A stretch of DNA of 46,082 bases from Hypsibius dujardini (Eukaryota; Tardigrada; Eutardigrada; Parachela; Hypsibiidae). The translations under genes were made by a program, and so were the position numbers. Shown here one piece after another: positions 35,064-43,263 of this stretch. The stretch spans positions 1 through 46,082 of the forward strand of contig LRSR01004579.1 in the NCBI GenBank assembly GCA_001579985.1, in the 5' to 3' direction. The number at the start of each line of letters is the position of its first letter. Position 1 is the first letter of the stretch. The notes beneath the pieces are model-generated. The model saw only the letters and a list, made by a program, of their open reading frames with translations. It ran no database searches and had not been told where the DNA came from.

Positions 35064-36987
35064 TTGTCTGTCTGTCCATCTATCTGCCTGATAGTCCGTC
35101 CATGTTTTAGTATCGGCCTCCGTGTCTTTCTGCCCGCCTACGTGTCTGTTTATGCGACCACCTCTTTATTTCTTTGTCTGCAAGTCTATCTTTCTGCCCA
35201 AGTGTCCCTTTGTTCGGCCTTCGCGTTTGGATTTAATCCAGGGCAACCGACTTACCGCTCGCGGATCGTTGGTAATGTCTTCCACTTTCTCCTCCTCCGG
35301 TTCATTCGTAGGTCCCTCTTCCGGTGGCTTCTCCTCCCTGAAGTGTCAATCGAATCAATTATTCTTAACCGGACGAGATTAACGACAGAGAAAATAAGAT
35401 ATCGGCGTACATATTCTGAACCTCCGGCTGACGGCCCTTCTTTGCTTTGCCTCTTCCGCTGGAGAAGGACGAGTACTTTGTACTCTTCGGCTTAGTGGCG
35501 AGCTTTTTTTCTTTGCTAGGTGCCCCGAACCGGTACATGACTTTGTTGCCGTACGGATTAGCGGATAACCGCCAGTTTTTGTCTTTGCACACCAGGCAGC
35601 TGCGGTTCTTCTTCCAGCTGTAGTGCATGAAGGCAGAGAGAATCTTTTTCCGCTCTTCCCGTGTTTGCGTCGACTCGACTGAAGTCTCCGTTCCGGGCTC
35701 TGAAAAGCAGGGAGGTTACCCTATCGGACAGCCGATGACAAACATCACAGAAACGAACTCAATCAAGCCAGATAACTAGCAATAAAACATTCAATCACGC
35801 AAATTAACTACAAATAAATAAATCAATCAATCAATCGATAACCTACTTCCAAGTAAGCTCTCTATCACTGAGTCGAGCTTCCCTTCCAGGTCGGTCGGCC
35901 GCGACGTGGGGTCCGCCGTGAAGCTCTGTGCGTACTCCGGAATCAACAAGGCTACCGCCATGCTGCCGCAATCCAGTGCATGCATTTGCCGCAGAAAAAT
36001 AGGAATCTTCAGCGGATCGATCAGAAGAGCTTTACACTGGAAGCAGGATCCTTTCAAAATCTGAAATTAGAACCAATTCTCCACATAAGGACCAAACCAC
36101 ATAAGAACGCCGTTCACGCTTCCAAAGCTTAACACAATTTCAAACAAAAATCAATCTGACAGCCTGTTATTCTGTTCAGGCAATTAAACAACTATTAGTT
36201 GATAAAACTATTACGAAAGACCAATCAATCAACCAATCAATCGATAACGCCTGATTAATGAACCGCAGTGAATCAAGACATCAATCAACAGATTAACTAG
36301 TCAAGTTAGCCGAAACAAACAAAAATGAATGCAAAATTTGACCGGAGATTGTCTTATCGAACCTGCAGTGTGATACAAAAGACACGGGAATCGAAAACCG
36401 ACACGGACCCAAATACATCGCAATGAAAATCTTTATCGATTGTACAGTTTTCTGCGGATGCATCAAATCAATCAATCAATCAACGCAGAGCGCTCCATCA
36501 GTGAACCAACCGTGAATCAATACATCGATCAACCTATCGATTCTCCAGCCAACTCCGCTTTAGTCGAAACCAACAATTGCAACGCACAAACGAATACAAA
36601 ATCGAACCGAGAATCGTGTTGCCTAACCTGAAGTGTCGTACGGAAAAGCATGGGATTGAAAATGGGAACAGGCAGCACAACATGGCCCATATGACCGGGG
36701 CAGCCGCGTGACGGCTGATAACACACCGGGCAGGTGCTGCCGCGCTCCGTCACACCTGCAACACAGCATGACCACTGAATTTGAATATTGAAAAGAAATA
36801 AAAATTGGGGGCAAGACGAACCCATGCGGGTGTCCTGCACGCCGTTGACAATGGGTAATCCCAACAAATCCAGGCATTGTGGATTGGTGATGCTGACAAG
36901 GCTCAGTGCCTTGGCCTCCTCGCTGGGGTAAACTTCAAAGCTGACTTCTTTGATGTGATGGGAAACTGGCCGTCTTGCGAAATCCAT
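25463..36987 (-). CDS. POLR1A: DNA-directed RNA polymerase I largest subunit (RPA1/RPA190)
   Basis: Catalytic subunit of nucleolar Pol I, which makes pre-rRNA. Exons: 36987-36822, 36755-36628, 36060-35847, 35699-35411, 35337-35256, 34867-34700, 34618-34481, 34389-34249, 33738-33518, 33151-32944, 32647-32509, 32445-32219, 32136-32053, 31955-31776, 31417-31301, 31217-31006, 30882-30798, 30565-30380, 30004-29876, 29552-29391, 29322-29174, 28380-27912, 27837-27785, 27479-27315, 27235-26925, 26671-26535, 26452-26105, 25864-25672, 25569-25463. All phases fit and give 1735 residues (human about 1720). Visible: N-terminal zinc motifs (CPVC, CPGHMGH); [13 protein letters not shown]; the Mg-binding loop NADFDGD (606-612); bridge-helix region ([16 protein letters not shown]); trigger-loop region [20 protein letters not shown] (about 1231-1250); an acidic insert at about 1371-1474 as in Pol I; and the C-terminus [19 protein letters not shown]. 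The insert and tail exclude Pol II and Pol III. The ATG at 36987 opens a family-like N-terminus. Confidence 0.98.
25925..26060. repeat. (GACA)n array, POLR1A intron 27
   Basis: Nearly perfect ACAG repeats at 25980-26050 fill most of the intron between 26104 and 25865. Confidence 0.95.
26725..26905. repeat. (TGTC)n and (TGTG)n tract, POLR1A intron 25
   Basis: TGTGTGTCTGTG and TGTC repeats fill the intron between the exons at 26925 and 26671. Confidence 0.9.
27530..27775. repeat. Degenerate (GACA)n tract, POLR1A intron 23
   Basis: Scattered CAGACAGAC blocks plus an AGCTCAGCTCAGCTCAG run near 27640-27657. Confidence 0.8.
28440..28625. repeat. (GACA)n tract, POLR1A intron 21 (first block)
   Basis: CAGACAGACAAACAGACAGAAAGACAAA repeats with an added period of about 24 bp near 28490-28555. 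Confidence 0.9.
28771..28861 (+). repeat. Dispersed repeat of about 95 bp, copy 1 (POLR1A intron 21)
   Basis: Contains CCAAGAAACCATTCTTCCAG, CACAATGAATGTG and AAAAACTCAACGGTCTTGGG. A close second copy in the same orientation lies at 30644-30744 in a different POLR1A intron. No coding sense is evident. Confidence 0.85.
28920..29145. repeat. (GACA)n array, POLR1A intron 21 (second block)
   Basis: Nearly pure ACAG at 29015-29080 with degenerate flanks. Confidence 0.93.
29629..29866. repeat. Long inverted repeat (foldback element), POLR1A intron 19
   Basis: The left arm (about 29629-29722) and right arm (about 29756-29866) are imperfect reverse complements. They share CTGTATTTCGGCTCACC at the outside, an ACTC-CATGGGT block in the middle and CAGGTGCTTG-TTGCTTGAT at the inside, around a loop of about 35 bp. 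The outer end lies about 10 bp from the splice donor of exon 19. It resembles a foldback or MITE element, but no clear target duplication is seen. Confidence 0.8.
30070..30365. repeat. Degenerate (GACA)n and (GGCA)n tract, POLR1A intron 18
   Basis: CAGACAGGCAAGCAGACAGG repeats near 30255-30305 within a longer degenerate tract. A short TATATATATA run lies near 30112-30123. Confidence 0.88.
30644..30744 (+). repeat. Dispersed repeat of about 95 bp, copy 2 (POLR1A intron 17)
   Basis: Matches copy 1 at 28771-28861 over CCAAGAAACCATTCTTCCA, CACAATGAATGTG and AAAAACTCAACGGTCTTGGG with a few substitutions and small indels, in the same orientation. Confidence 0.85.
31490..31745. repeat. (GACA)n tract, POLR1A intron 14
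   Basis: CAGACAGATAGT units of 12-16 bp (31655-31715) followed by pure ACAG to 31740. Confidence 0.92.
32700..32905. repeat. Degenerate (TGTC)n tract, POLR1A intron 10
   Basis: TGTCTGTCTGCCTG and CTGCCTATCTGCCTG blocks fill the intron between exons at 32944 and 32647. Confidence 0.85.
33205..33505. repeat. (GACA)n array with 55-60-bp higher-order repeats, POLR1A intron 9
   Basis: Nearly perfect ACAG at 33221-33282. From about 33339 a longer unit (ACATACACCCAGACA ... AAACAAACGCT-AATTAGACAGTCAGAC) occurs twice, with a partial third, so the tetranucleotide array has been re-amplified in blocks. Confidence 0.9.
34970..35210. repeat. (TGTC)n array, POLR1A intron 5
   Basis: Nearly pure TGTC at 35000-35080 with degenerate flanks, between the exons at 35256 and 34867. 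Confidence 0.94.
35755..35840. repeat. (CAAT)n tract, POLR1A intron 3
   Basis: AATCAATCAATCAATCGATA ends a few bases before the donor of exon 3. Confidence 0.8.
36220..36415 (-). pseudogene. Decayed tandem copy of POLR1A exon 2 end and splice donor
   Basis: Within POLR1A intron 2, the stretch from (CAAT)n at about 36225 to about 36410 parallels 36465-36675. The parallel region covers the intron start, the donor and the last 42 bases or so of exon 2. Shared marks are GTGAATCAA-ACATC-ATCAAC, GTCGAAAC or GCCGAAAC, and CCTG-AGTGT. Reading the minus strand, ACACT-CAGGT is kept at the former exon/intron border, but the codons are degraded. It looks like a relic of a duplication of about 245-265 bp, not a functional exon. 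Confidence 0.6.
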
Positions 36988-37749
36988 TTTCAACCTGCTA
37001 GATGGGAGGATGTCGAGGAAAACGCAAAATGCCCGGTCCTTCCAGGATTTCGCAACTGCAAAACAGATGATTGCAGCGGTCCGCCGGCTGGGCCTCGGCG
37101 GGATCTGTGAAGAAAGAATTCCGCTGTTTGCGGAACGGAGTCTTGTAACGGACAAAGCAAAGGCTTAACATGAGAACGGAGTAGCTTAGCAAAACAGAAA
37201 GTGCACAAATAAAAGAAACATATGTCTTAAATAGGAACATCGAAAACCAGAATTTTGGAGTTGGAATCGTTGATTTTGGGGGAGTGGAAGTGGAATCTCT
37301 TAATACTTAGGAATTTCAAATGTGGTGTTTACAGAATCGATTTTTTGCGTAAGTTGCTCCTCTGCAGTTTGTAAGCGAGCACGGGACAAAGTTTTGTGTG
37401 TGTCGGAACCTCCTTCATACCCTCAATTTGCATGTTGAGCTGTCACATTTGCGGATTGGATGCTGCAGTAAAACCAACACGCATTCACGCTGCGCAGGGA
37501 AGAAAGGAGACAAGTTGCCTTGCCTGCCTTCATCGAGCGAGTGTCTGTGGCCCAAATGCGTGAGATTTAATTCCCAGCATTTGCCGTTTTCGGGAGGAGT
37601 CGCCGAGAGCGCACATTACTCGCCTTCCTGTTCAATGTGAAGTGTGTCTTCCTGCTTCGTAATCCATTTTTCATAATCTCAAGTCGTCCTCTTCCCCGAG
37701 AATTGTGTTTGACGCTGCTGCTCGAAGGGATTTATTTATTTTTGGAATC
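36988..37749. promoter_or_regulatory. Shared upstream region of POLR1A (-) and LIN7 (+)
   Basis: 762 bp lie between two divergent start codons. There is no tetranucleotide array here, unlike most non-coding DNA in the window, and no recognisable exon. A bidirectional promoter is inferred from the arrangement only. No TATA box position can be supported. Confidence 0.5.
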
Positions 37750-38089
37750 ATGACGACTTCTCGATCTGTTGACAACCTAAATTTGGCTCGAGGTAGGTTG
37801 AAAAGGGACGCAAATTTACTCGTTTAGGTCATCATTTTTTTTTCTTCAGATGTCCAACGAGCTATAGAATTGCTGGAGCGTCTGAAACGAAGTAGGTTTA
37901 ATGCTTCAAATCAATAAATCCACTGTGCAGATGTTCTAGCAATCAACAATCAATCTAAGGAAAACGTTTGTTTCCATTCTGTGGCCCTCTAGTCTGTCCA
38001 TCAATTTTGCCGGTCTGTTTTCATCTGTTTGTCAGCCTGTCTCCTTGTCTCTCTGCCTATCTGTCTGTCTGTCTGTCTGTCTGTCTGCC

Positions 38090-38126
<37 letters not shown>

Positions 38127-38842
38127 GCTTGTCTTTCTCTCTGTTTGCCTATGACTGTCTCTTTGTCTGCCTGTCGGACCTAATGTCTGTGCAGCATTGG
38201 CTGGCATTTGATGCCCGTCTGTCTGAACGGAATAATGATAGTAGAGGCGGAACCTACCAACTGTCTTCTTTTTCTTCAGATGGTAATTTACCGACGCAGA
38301 AATTAACAGCACTTCAGCGAGTGCTGCAAAGCGATTTCTGCACATCGGTTCGAGAGGTTTACGAGTATGTGTACCAAACTGTCCCGGACACAGACAGTCC
38401 CGAAATTCGGGCGAATGCGACTGCGAAGGTACACAACCATACACGTCCTTAACCATTAGAAATTCGTGATGGAAGAGGTTTGGACGTTTCTGATCAATTG
38501 CACCGTTGCAGGCAACCGTTGCTGCGTTTGCCGCAAGCGAGGGTCACGCACATCCCCGGGTGGTGGACTTGCCGAAAACCGAGGAGGGATTGGGATTCAA
38601 TATTATGGGTGGGAAGGAGCAGAACTCTCCCATCTATATTTCACGCATCATTCCCGGTGGAGTGGCCGATCGTCATGGTGGTCTGAAGAGAGGGGACCAG
38701 TTACTGTCTGTCAATGGCACGGTGAGTTAGCCTGTTTGAAGGGGTTCAAAATTAAAAGTTCCTTCTCACATAGACGGGCAATGACCAGCACTAGATATAT
38801 CAACTGATAGATAGGCAGACTGACAGACAGACAGACAAACAA

Positions 38843-38890
<48 letters not shown>

Positions 38891-39360
38891 GAAGACAGAC
38901 AGACAGACAGGAAGACGTACAGGCTGACAGGTCGACAGACAGACAGACAGACAGGCAGACAGGTAGACAGACAGGCAGACACCAGAAGATCTACTTCCAG
39001 ACAGTTCCTTGAAGGCGGATAGATAGTTGTCTAGACAAAGACCAAGTTGATGGATTGAAAAACTAGAAGCGTGTTTGAGAATTGTGATCAACGTGGTCAA
39101 TTTCATTGTTCAGGCAGTGGAAGGGGAGCACCACGAACGCGCAGTTGAGCTCCTGAAAGCTGCTGCCGGTAAGTAACATTTTATCGCCCTGGAAACAATC
39201 GCTACACCGTACTGTCATGCTGTGCTGATTTCTCGATTTAGGGAGCGTGAAGTTAGTTGTCCGCTACAGTCCGAAACTGCTGGAGGAGATGGAAAACCGT
39301 TTCGACCAGCAACGAACCGCCCAGCGACGTCGCCAGCAAACCACGCCGCCGAGGGCGTAA
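37750..39360 (+). CDS. LIN7: LIN7 (Veli/MALS) L27-PDZ scaffold protein
   Basis: Small scaffold of the LIN2-LIN7-LIN10 complex that localises receptors and channels at junctions and synapses. Exons: 37750-37792, 37850-37891, 38280-38428, 38512-38721, 39114-39168, 39242-39360, giving 205 residues (human paralogues about 200-230). Visible: an N-terminal L27 domain ([15 protein letters not shown] ... [17 protein letters not shown], about 14-65); the highly conserved linker [20 protein letters not shown]; a PDZ domain with the carboxylate-binding loop GLGFNIMGG, then [15 protein letters not shown] and [10 protein letters not shown]; and a basic tail rich in Arg and Gln. Introns 2 and 4 hold tetranucleotide arrays. 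It is head-to-head with POLR1A and convergent with POLR3H. A single ATG fits the family N-terminus. Confidence 0.97.
37985..38185. repeat. (TGTC)n array, LIN7 intron 2
   Basis: Nearly pure TGTC at 38055-38125 with degenerate flanks. Confidence 0.94.
38805..38985. repeat. (GACA)n array, LIN7 intron 4
   Basis: ACAG repeats with GGAAGACAGACAGACAGACA variants repeated near 38888-38915. Confidence 0.94.
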
Positions 39361-39722
39361 ACGAAATAAGGATTTGCTGGATTAATTCCTGCGTCCAGTT
39401 GTGCTTTTTTGAAACGTTTTGTTGCCATACAAGTATTTTAGTTTGTACATATCTAAAATGTCTGTTACACATCGATTCACACACAACGCCTGAAAGTTTC
39501 CCCCTTCGAGTACTTCGAATTTGTTTTGACAACCTGAACCAAAGACGACTTGCATCGAGATTTTTCATTTCACATGTTCATGTACATGAATTTTAAATAT
39601 AGTTTTGAGTTTTAAGCTTGTTTCTCGACTATCACTCTCGTGCATTGTGAGAAGATATCTTAATAACACAAGAAAAAGAACAGAAAAGGCTACGTAAAAT
39701 ATCAAATAATTCAGACAATAAG
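39361..39722. other. Convergent 3' flanks of LIN7 (+) and POLR3H (-)
   Basis: 362 bp between the two stop codons, AT-rich in its second half. No array, no AATAAA and no coding exon seen. The 3' UTRs of both genes must share it. Confidence 0.6.
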
Positions 39723-41377
39723 TCAACAACGGCTTTGGACTCTGAGTTTCTGCATGAAACTAATGAAATCGATTTCGTTCTGGTTCAATAATGCAACTGA
39801 ATCCTGCAGGGAAGGGCTCTGCGGTGACTTGGACGCGTTGGTGGACCACCAATGAGTCGGACCTGAAAGCGACGCAAAATGTACTGAATGTTTTCTAATT
39901 AACATTAAAAATTAAATTAATTATCAATTAAAAAGCCTTTCATTTAAGATTTTATGATTTCACCTCAATATATTAAATATTATTAAAGATTATCGCTTAG
40001 CCAATTAAATAAAAATAATAGTATTAAATAATGTTCCTTTTTTCCTGTCTTCCTAAAGTAAATTCCGTCAATTACGTCTGCTTCCACACACATGGCCAAA
40101 ATGCTTGGCTAGCCGAGTCAGGTTATTCAACTCGGCCGTTGCAGGCGGCAATGCACTGAAAGAGCTCAAGGGCTTGACGCGGTGAGCCAAGCATTCCGTC
40201 CGTATGTGTAATATCAAATAATTTTAAATAACGCCACATAACAAAATCTGTCTTGACCAAAATTGCAGGTTAGAATTGCTGTTTCAGTAAAAAAGATTTT
40301 ACCCATGGAAGTGGAGTGAATGTCTCCCACCACAGTCATAGCTGCAGCCTCGGTTTTCGGCTGATCCGTTCTTATGTCCAACAGGGCGATCGGCCGGCCG
40401 GAATCGTACGTCAACTCCGCCACCGTGAATTTGACCTCATCGTCCTGTTTGATTTCAAAGTACAGGGGTGCTTTTTTGGCCCACACGAAGGACTTCTTCT
40501 CCGGGTGGTAGACGGTTTCCGCGGGAAATAGGGTGCGAGGTATCGTAACCACGGGAAGACCCAGGCAACTAACGGTCAGCCGGTCCGGGTGAATACTGTC
40601 GACTTTTCCTTTCAGGATACTGTTAAGAGCTACAGGAAAAGCAAACATTAAAAACCGCACAAACCGTTCAGGACAGAATAATCGCATGGACTCAATAAAC
40701 ACGAAAGTATTTCGGCTCAAAACAAATCCCGACAAATCCTCCGAAGAAGTAAAACTCTACCAATCAATCAATCAATCAATCAATGCCTGAAATCAATCAA
40801 CCAATGCGTGAAATCAATCAACGTTTTGTTAATCACTCAATCCATCAATCAACGACCCAACACAATAGGAGAAACACTGCTTGATCGTCGGTCGAGTCAA
40901 TCAAGCGATCGAGTGCTTAAACAAAAGGAAAACAAACGACTTCAAGGCCTACCTGGCGAAAACGCGTAACAGATAAAGCGAACTCGCGCGAAAACTCCGC
41001 CATCAGAGGGATCGAAATTGCCCGGTGTGATATTCTTAACACGGACGATGATGACGACAAGGCCAATGTCCTTTAACACCTACAAAAGCAAGCAACCTTG
41101 TTAACGGCCTCAATCAACCATTTATAATAGAGGCTTGTGATCGATCGATTGCATGATTGACTTAAAAGTTGAAAGGGATCAGCAATCAGCAAATCAAGTG
41201 ACCGCATTGCCTAATATTCCTTATCTTATATTTCCGTTGTCCTTACGAAGCACTTACGTGACCAACCAACTGGGCTTGGAGGAGATGTCGGGCAGTCGAA
41301 TATGCGTCGCGATACCAACATCCCAGGAAGGTCGGATGCACATACAGCATCTTATCTAGCTCAAAACTTCGGAACAT
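39723..41377 (-). CDS. POLR3H: DNA-directed RNA polymerase III subunit RPC8 (RPC25)
   Basis: Stalk subunit of RNA polymerase III (tRNA, 5S RNA), partner of RPC9, homologous to RPB7 of Pol II. Exons: 41377-41258, 41079-40953, 40629-40303, 39862-39723, joined in phase to 237 residues (human 204). Visible: an N-terminal tip domain (MFRSFELDKMLYVHP ... AQLVGHVLKDIGLVVII, human MFVLVEMVDTVRIPP); an S1/OB-fold domain beginning LNSILKGKVDSIHPDRLTVS; then VKFTVAEL and the diagnostic end MTVVGDIHSTSMGPTHWW (human YTLVGSISEPGLGLLSWW). About 40 residues after the Trp-Trp pair are extra compared with human. RPB7 is excluded by this C-terminal motif. It is divergent from TWNK and convergent with LIN7. Confidence 0.92.
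40084..40212. repeat. Inverted repeat in POLR3H intron 3
   Basis: CACACATGG...AATGCTTGGCT at about 40086-40112 faces AGCCAAGCATT...GTATGTGTA at about 40187-40210. The arms are about 25 bp with mismatches around a GC-rich centre of about 75 bp. It may be a small foldback element. Confidence 0.65.
40750..40855. repeat. (CAAT)n tract, POLR3H intron 2
   Basis: AATCAATCAATCAATCAATC followed by CAACCAATGCGTGAAATCAA-type units repeated twice. Confidence 0.88.
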
Positions 41378-41925
41378 TTTTTTTGTCGTAGTGGAAATCC
41401 AAGTCTCGAATGCAGAAAATTAAATGTTATGGAAGTAGAAACGCCAATTTCTCTACAATACCATAGAAAATTTGCAAAAAACCGTGTTTTAACTGATGCG
41501 CCAGTGGCGTTGTGGTAAAATGAACAGCAGAGGAGAGGAAGAAAAGGGAAGAAAAAGAAAAGCTGCTATCAGCAAAATCGTCCAGAAAAGGTTCCAGCGC
41601 CGATGGAATTGGTTAAGTGGACCCGATTTTCAGTTTCTCCGGAGTAGTGGAAGTGGATTTGGTGCTTCATAGAAAAAGAATTGGACTGATTACTGATTAG
41701 CGATCCCAAACTCCACACCGATTGCTGGAATTCCAGTATTGAATTACGATTCCACCAAATGCCTGGAGATTCCAGTGAATACGCATTGGCACAAATAAGA
41801 ACTTTCGGTTTTTTTTTCCGTACTTCTTTTAACTCTGCAACCTATCTCAACCAAACACTTTCTCCGCAGACTCCTTCATCCGCTGACAATTGGCCCGGGC
41901 ATACCGCGATCGCCATCAGGGAGGA
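41378..41925. promoter_or_regulatory. Shared upstream region of POLR3H (-) and TWNK (+)
   Basis: 548 bp separate divergent start codons, with no tetranucleotide array. It has a purine-rich stretch at 41525-41565 (plus strand GGAAGAAAAGGGAAGAAAAA) and several TTCCAG/CTGGAA-type short inverted motifs near 41720-41775. A bidirectional promoter is inferred from gene arrangement. No core-promoter element can be supported. Confidence 0.5.
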
Positions 41926-43231
41926 ATGAAGAGTGTCCTCTCGCTGCCGAATCTCATCAAGCTCTCCATGAAATTCCAAACGCCAATTTACGCGCCGAAT
42001 TCTCAGCTGTTGGCCTCTGGACACCGCCCGCCGCATGTGCAAGTCCGACGCGGTTATTTTCACGACATCAGTGAGGAGGGTCAGGACGCGTTAAACGTCA
42101 ACCCATCCGCAATCCGCACGTTTTTAACTACACAGAATATTGACTTCAAACAGGCAAGTCTCCCTTTGGTTGATTGGTGAATTGATGAGTTAATTGGTTT
42201 CTGACATTTCAACGACTTGATTGATGTATTGAACAGTGTGTTGCGAAGGTTGATTTGATGGGCTGATTGTTGATTGGCTGAAATGTTTGAAGTGAGTTTT
42301 CCACTTCTTAGGGCTTCACCTGTTACTCCGCGGCCTGCACACAATGTCGGAAATGTCAAAATCCCACCGCGAAAAAGGCCAAAATTTTCATCAACAGTGC
42401 CACCGGCAGTTTCAACTGCAGTGAATGCACCTGGTCCGGCACGTGGAAGCAGTTCGAGGCGGTGGTGGACGCATTTCAGCATGGTGATCCCGCGGACTCG
42501 GAAAAGTTAGTTTCAAAATGTGCTAATTTAATGTGGGTAATAAGACCGGTACACGTAAACCGTTGCATTTGCTGGCTAAACTGGTAAAGAATCCAGATCA
42601 ATCTCTCAATGACAGGAAAACAGCTTCAATTGATTGATTGATTGATCAATCAATTTGGCTTGATTGATTGATCAATCAATTGGTTGTGAATTGTGAATTC
42701 TGTCATTTCTGTCTACTGTACTTGCTAATCGTATACCGTACTGTATTTTCGGCATTATGCAATTTCAGGAATGCGGTGCACTCAAGATTGCGCGGATTGG
42801 ACGACGCGTCTGAGGCGGCAGAGGAGGAGAGGCGGCTGACACATAGTCTCACCAGCCTGTCTGCCGCTGAGTTTGCCGACCTTGTGAAATTGCATCAGAT
42901 TCAAGTGAGCAATCTACCCGCAGTTTGATTGGTGAATTATGATTCTGGAGCTGGATCCATGCCCAGTCGGCGTATGATGGGTTGTTTGTTTGAACAGGGC
43001 TTGAAAATGTCCACCCTCATGGAACTGGGCGTACAGGTGTACAGCAACAAGCGAGACTTATTCTTCCCGCGATACCATTCGAACCAAAACCAGTGTTGTG
43101 GATACAAGCGGATGATAGTGCGGGAGCTGCCGGAAGAGACTGTGATAACGGAGCAGATTTTCCCGAAGTACGTTTGCACTCACTTGGGATCCTTCTGTCT
43201 GTCCCAGTTATGTCTGCCTGTCTGTCTGTCG

Positions 43232-43263
<32 letters not shown>

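Noticed and set aside
25463-36987. Pol II (RPB1) or Pol III (RPC1) largest subunit
   Set aside because: No heptad C-terminal domain, but a Pol I-type acidic insert and the Pol I C-terminus ending in a GTGLF-type motif.
37398-37640. 80-residue plus-strand frame between POLR1A and LIN7
   Set aside because: No recognisable domain and no splice connection; it lies in the divergent upstream region.
39723-41377. RPB7 (Pol II stalk subunit)
   Set aside because: The C-terminal VVGDI...HWW motif and the N-terminal MFRSFELDKMLYVHP match RPC8, not RPB7.
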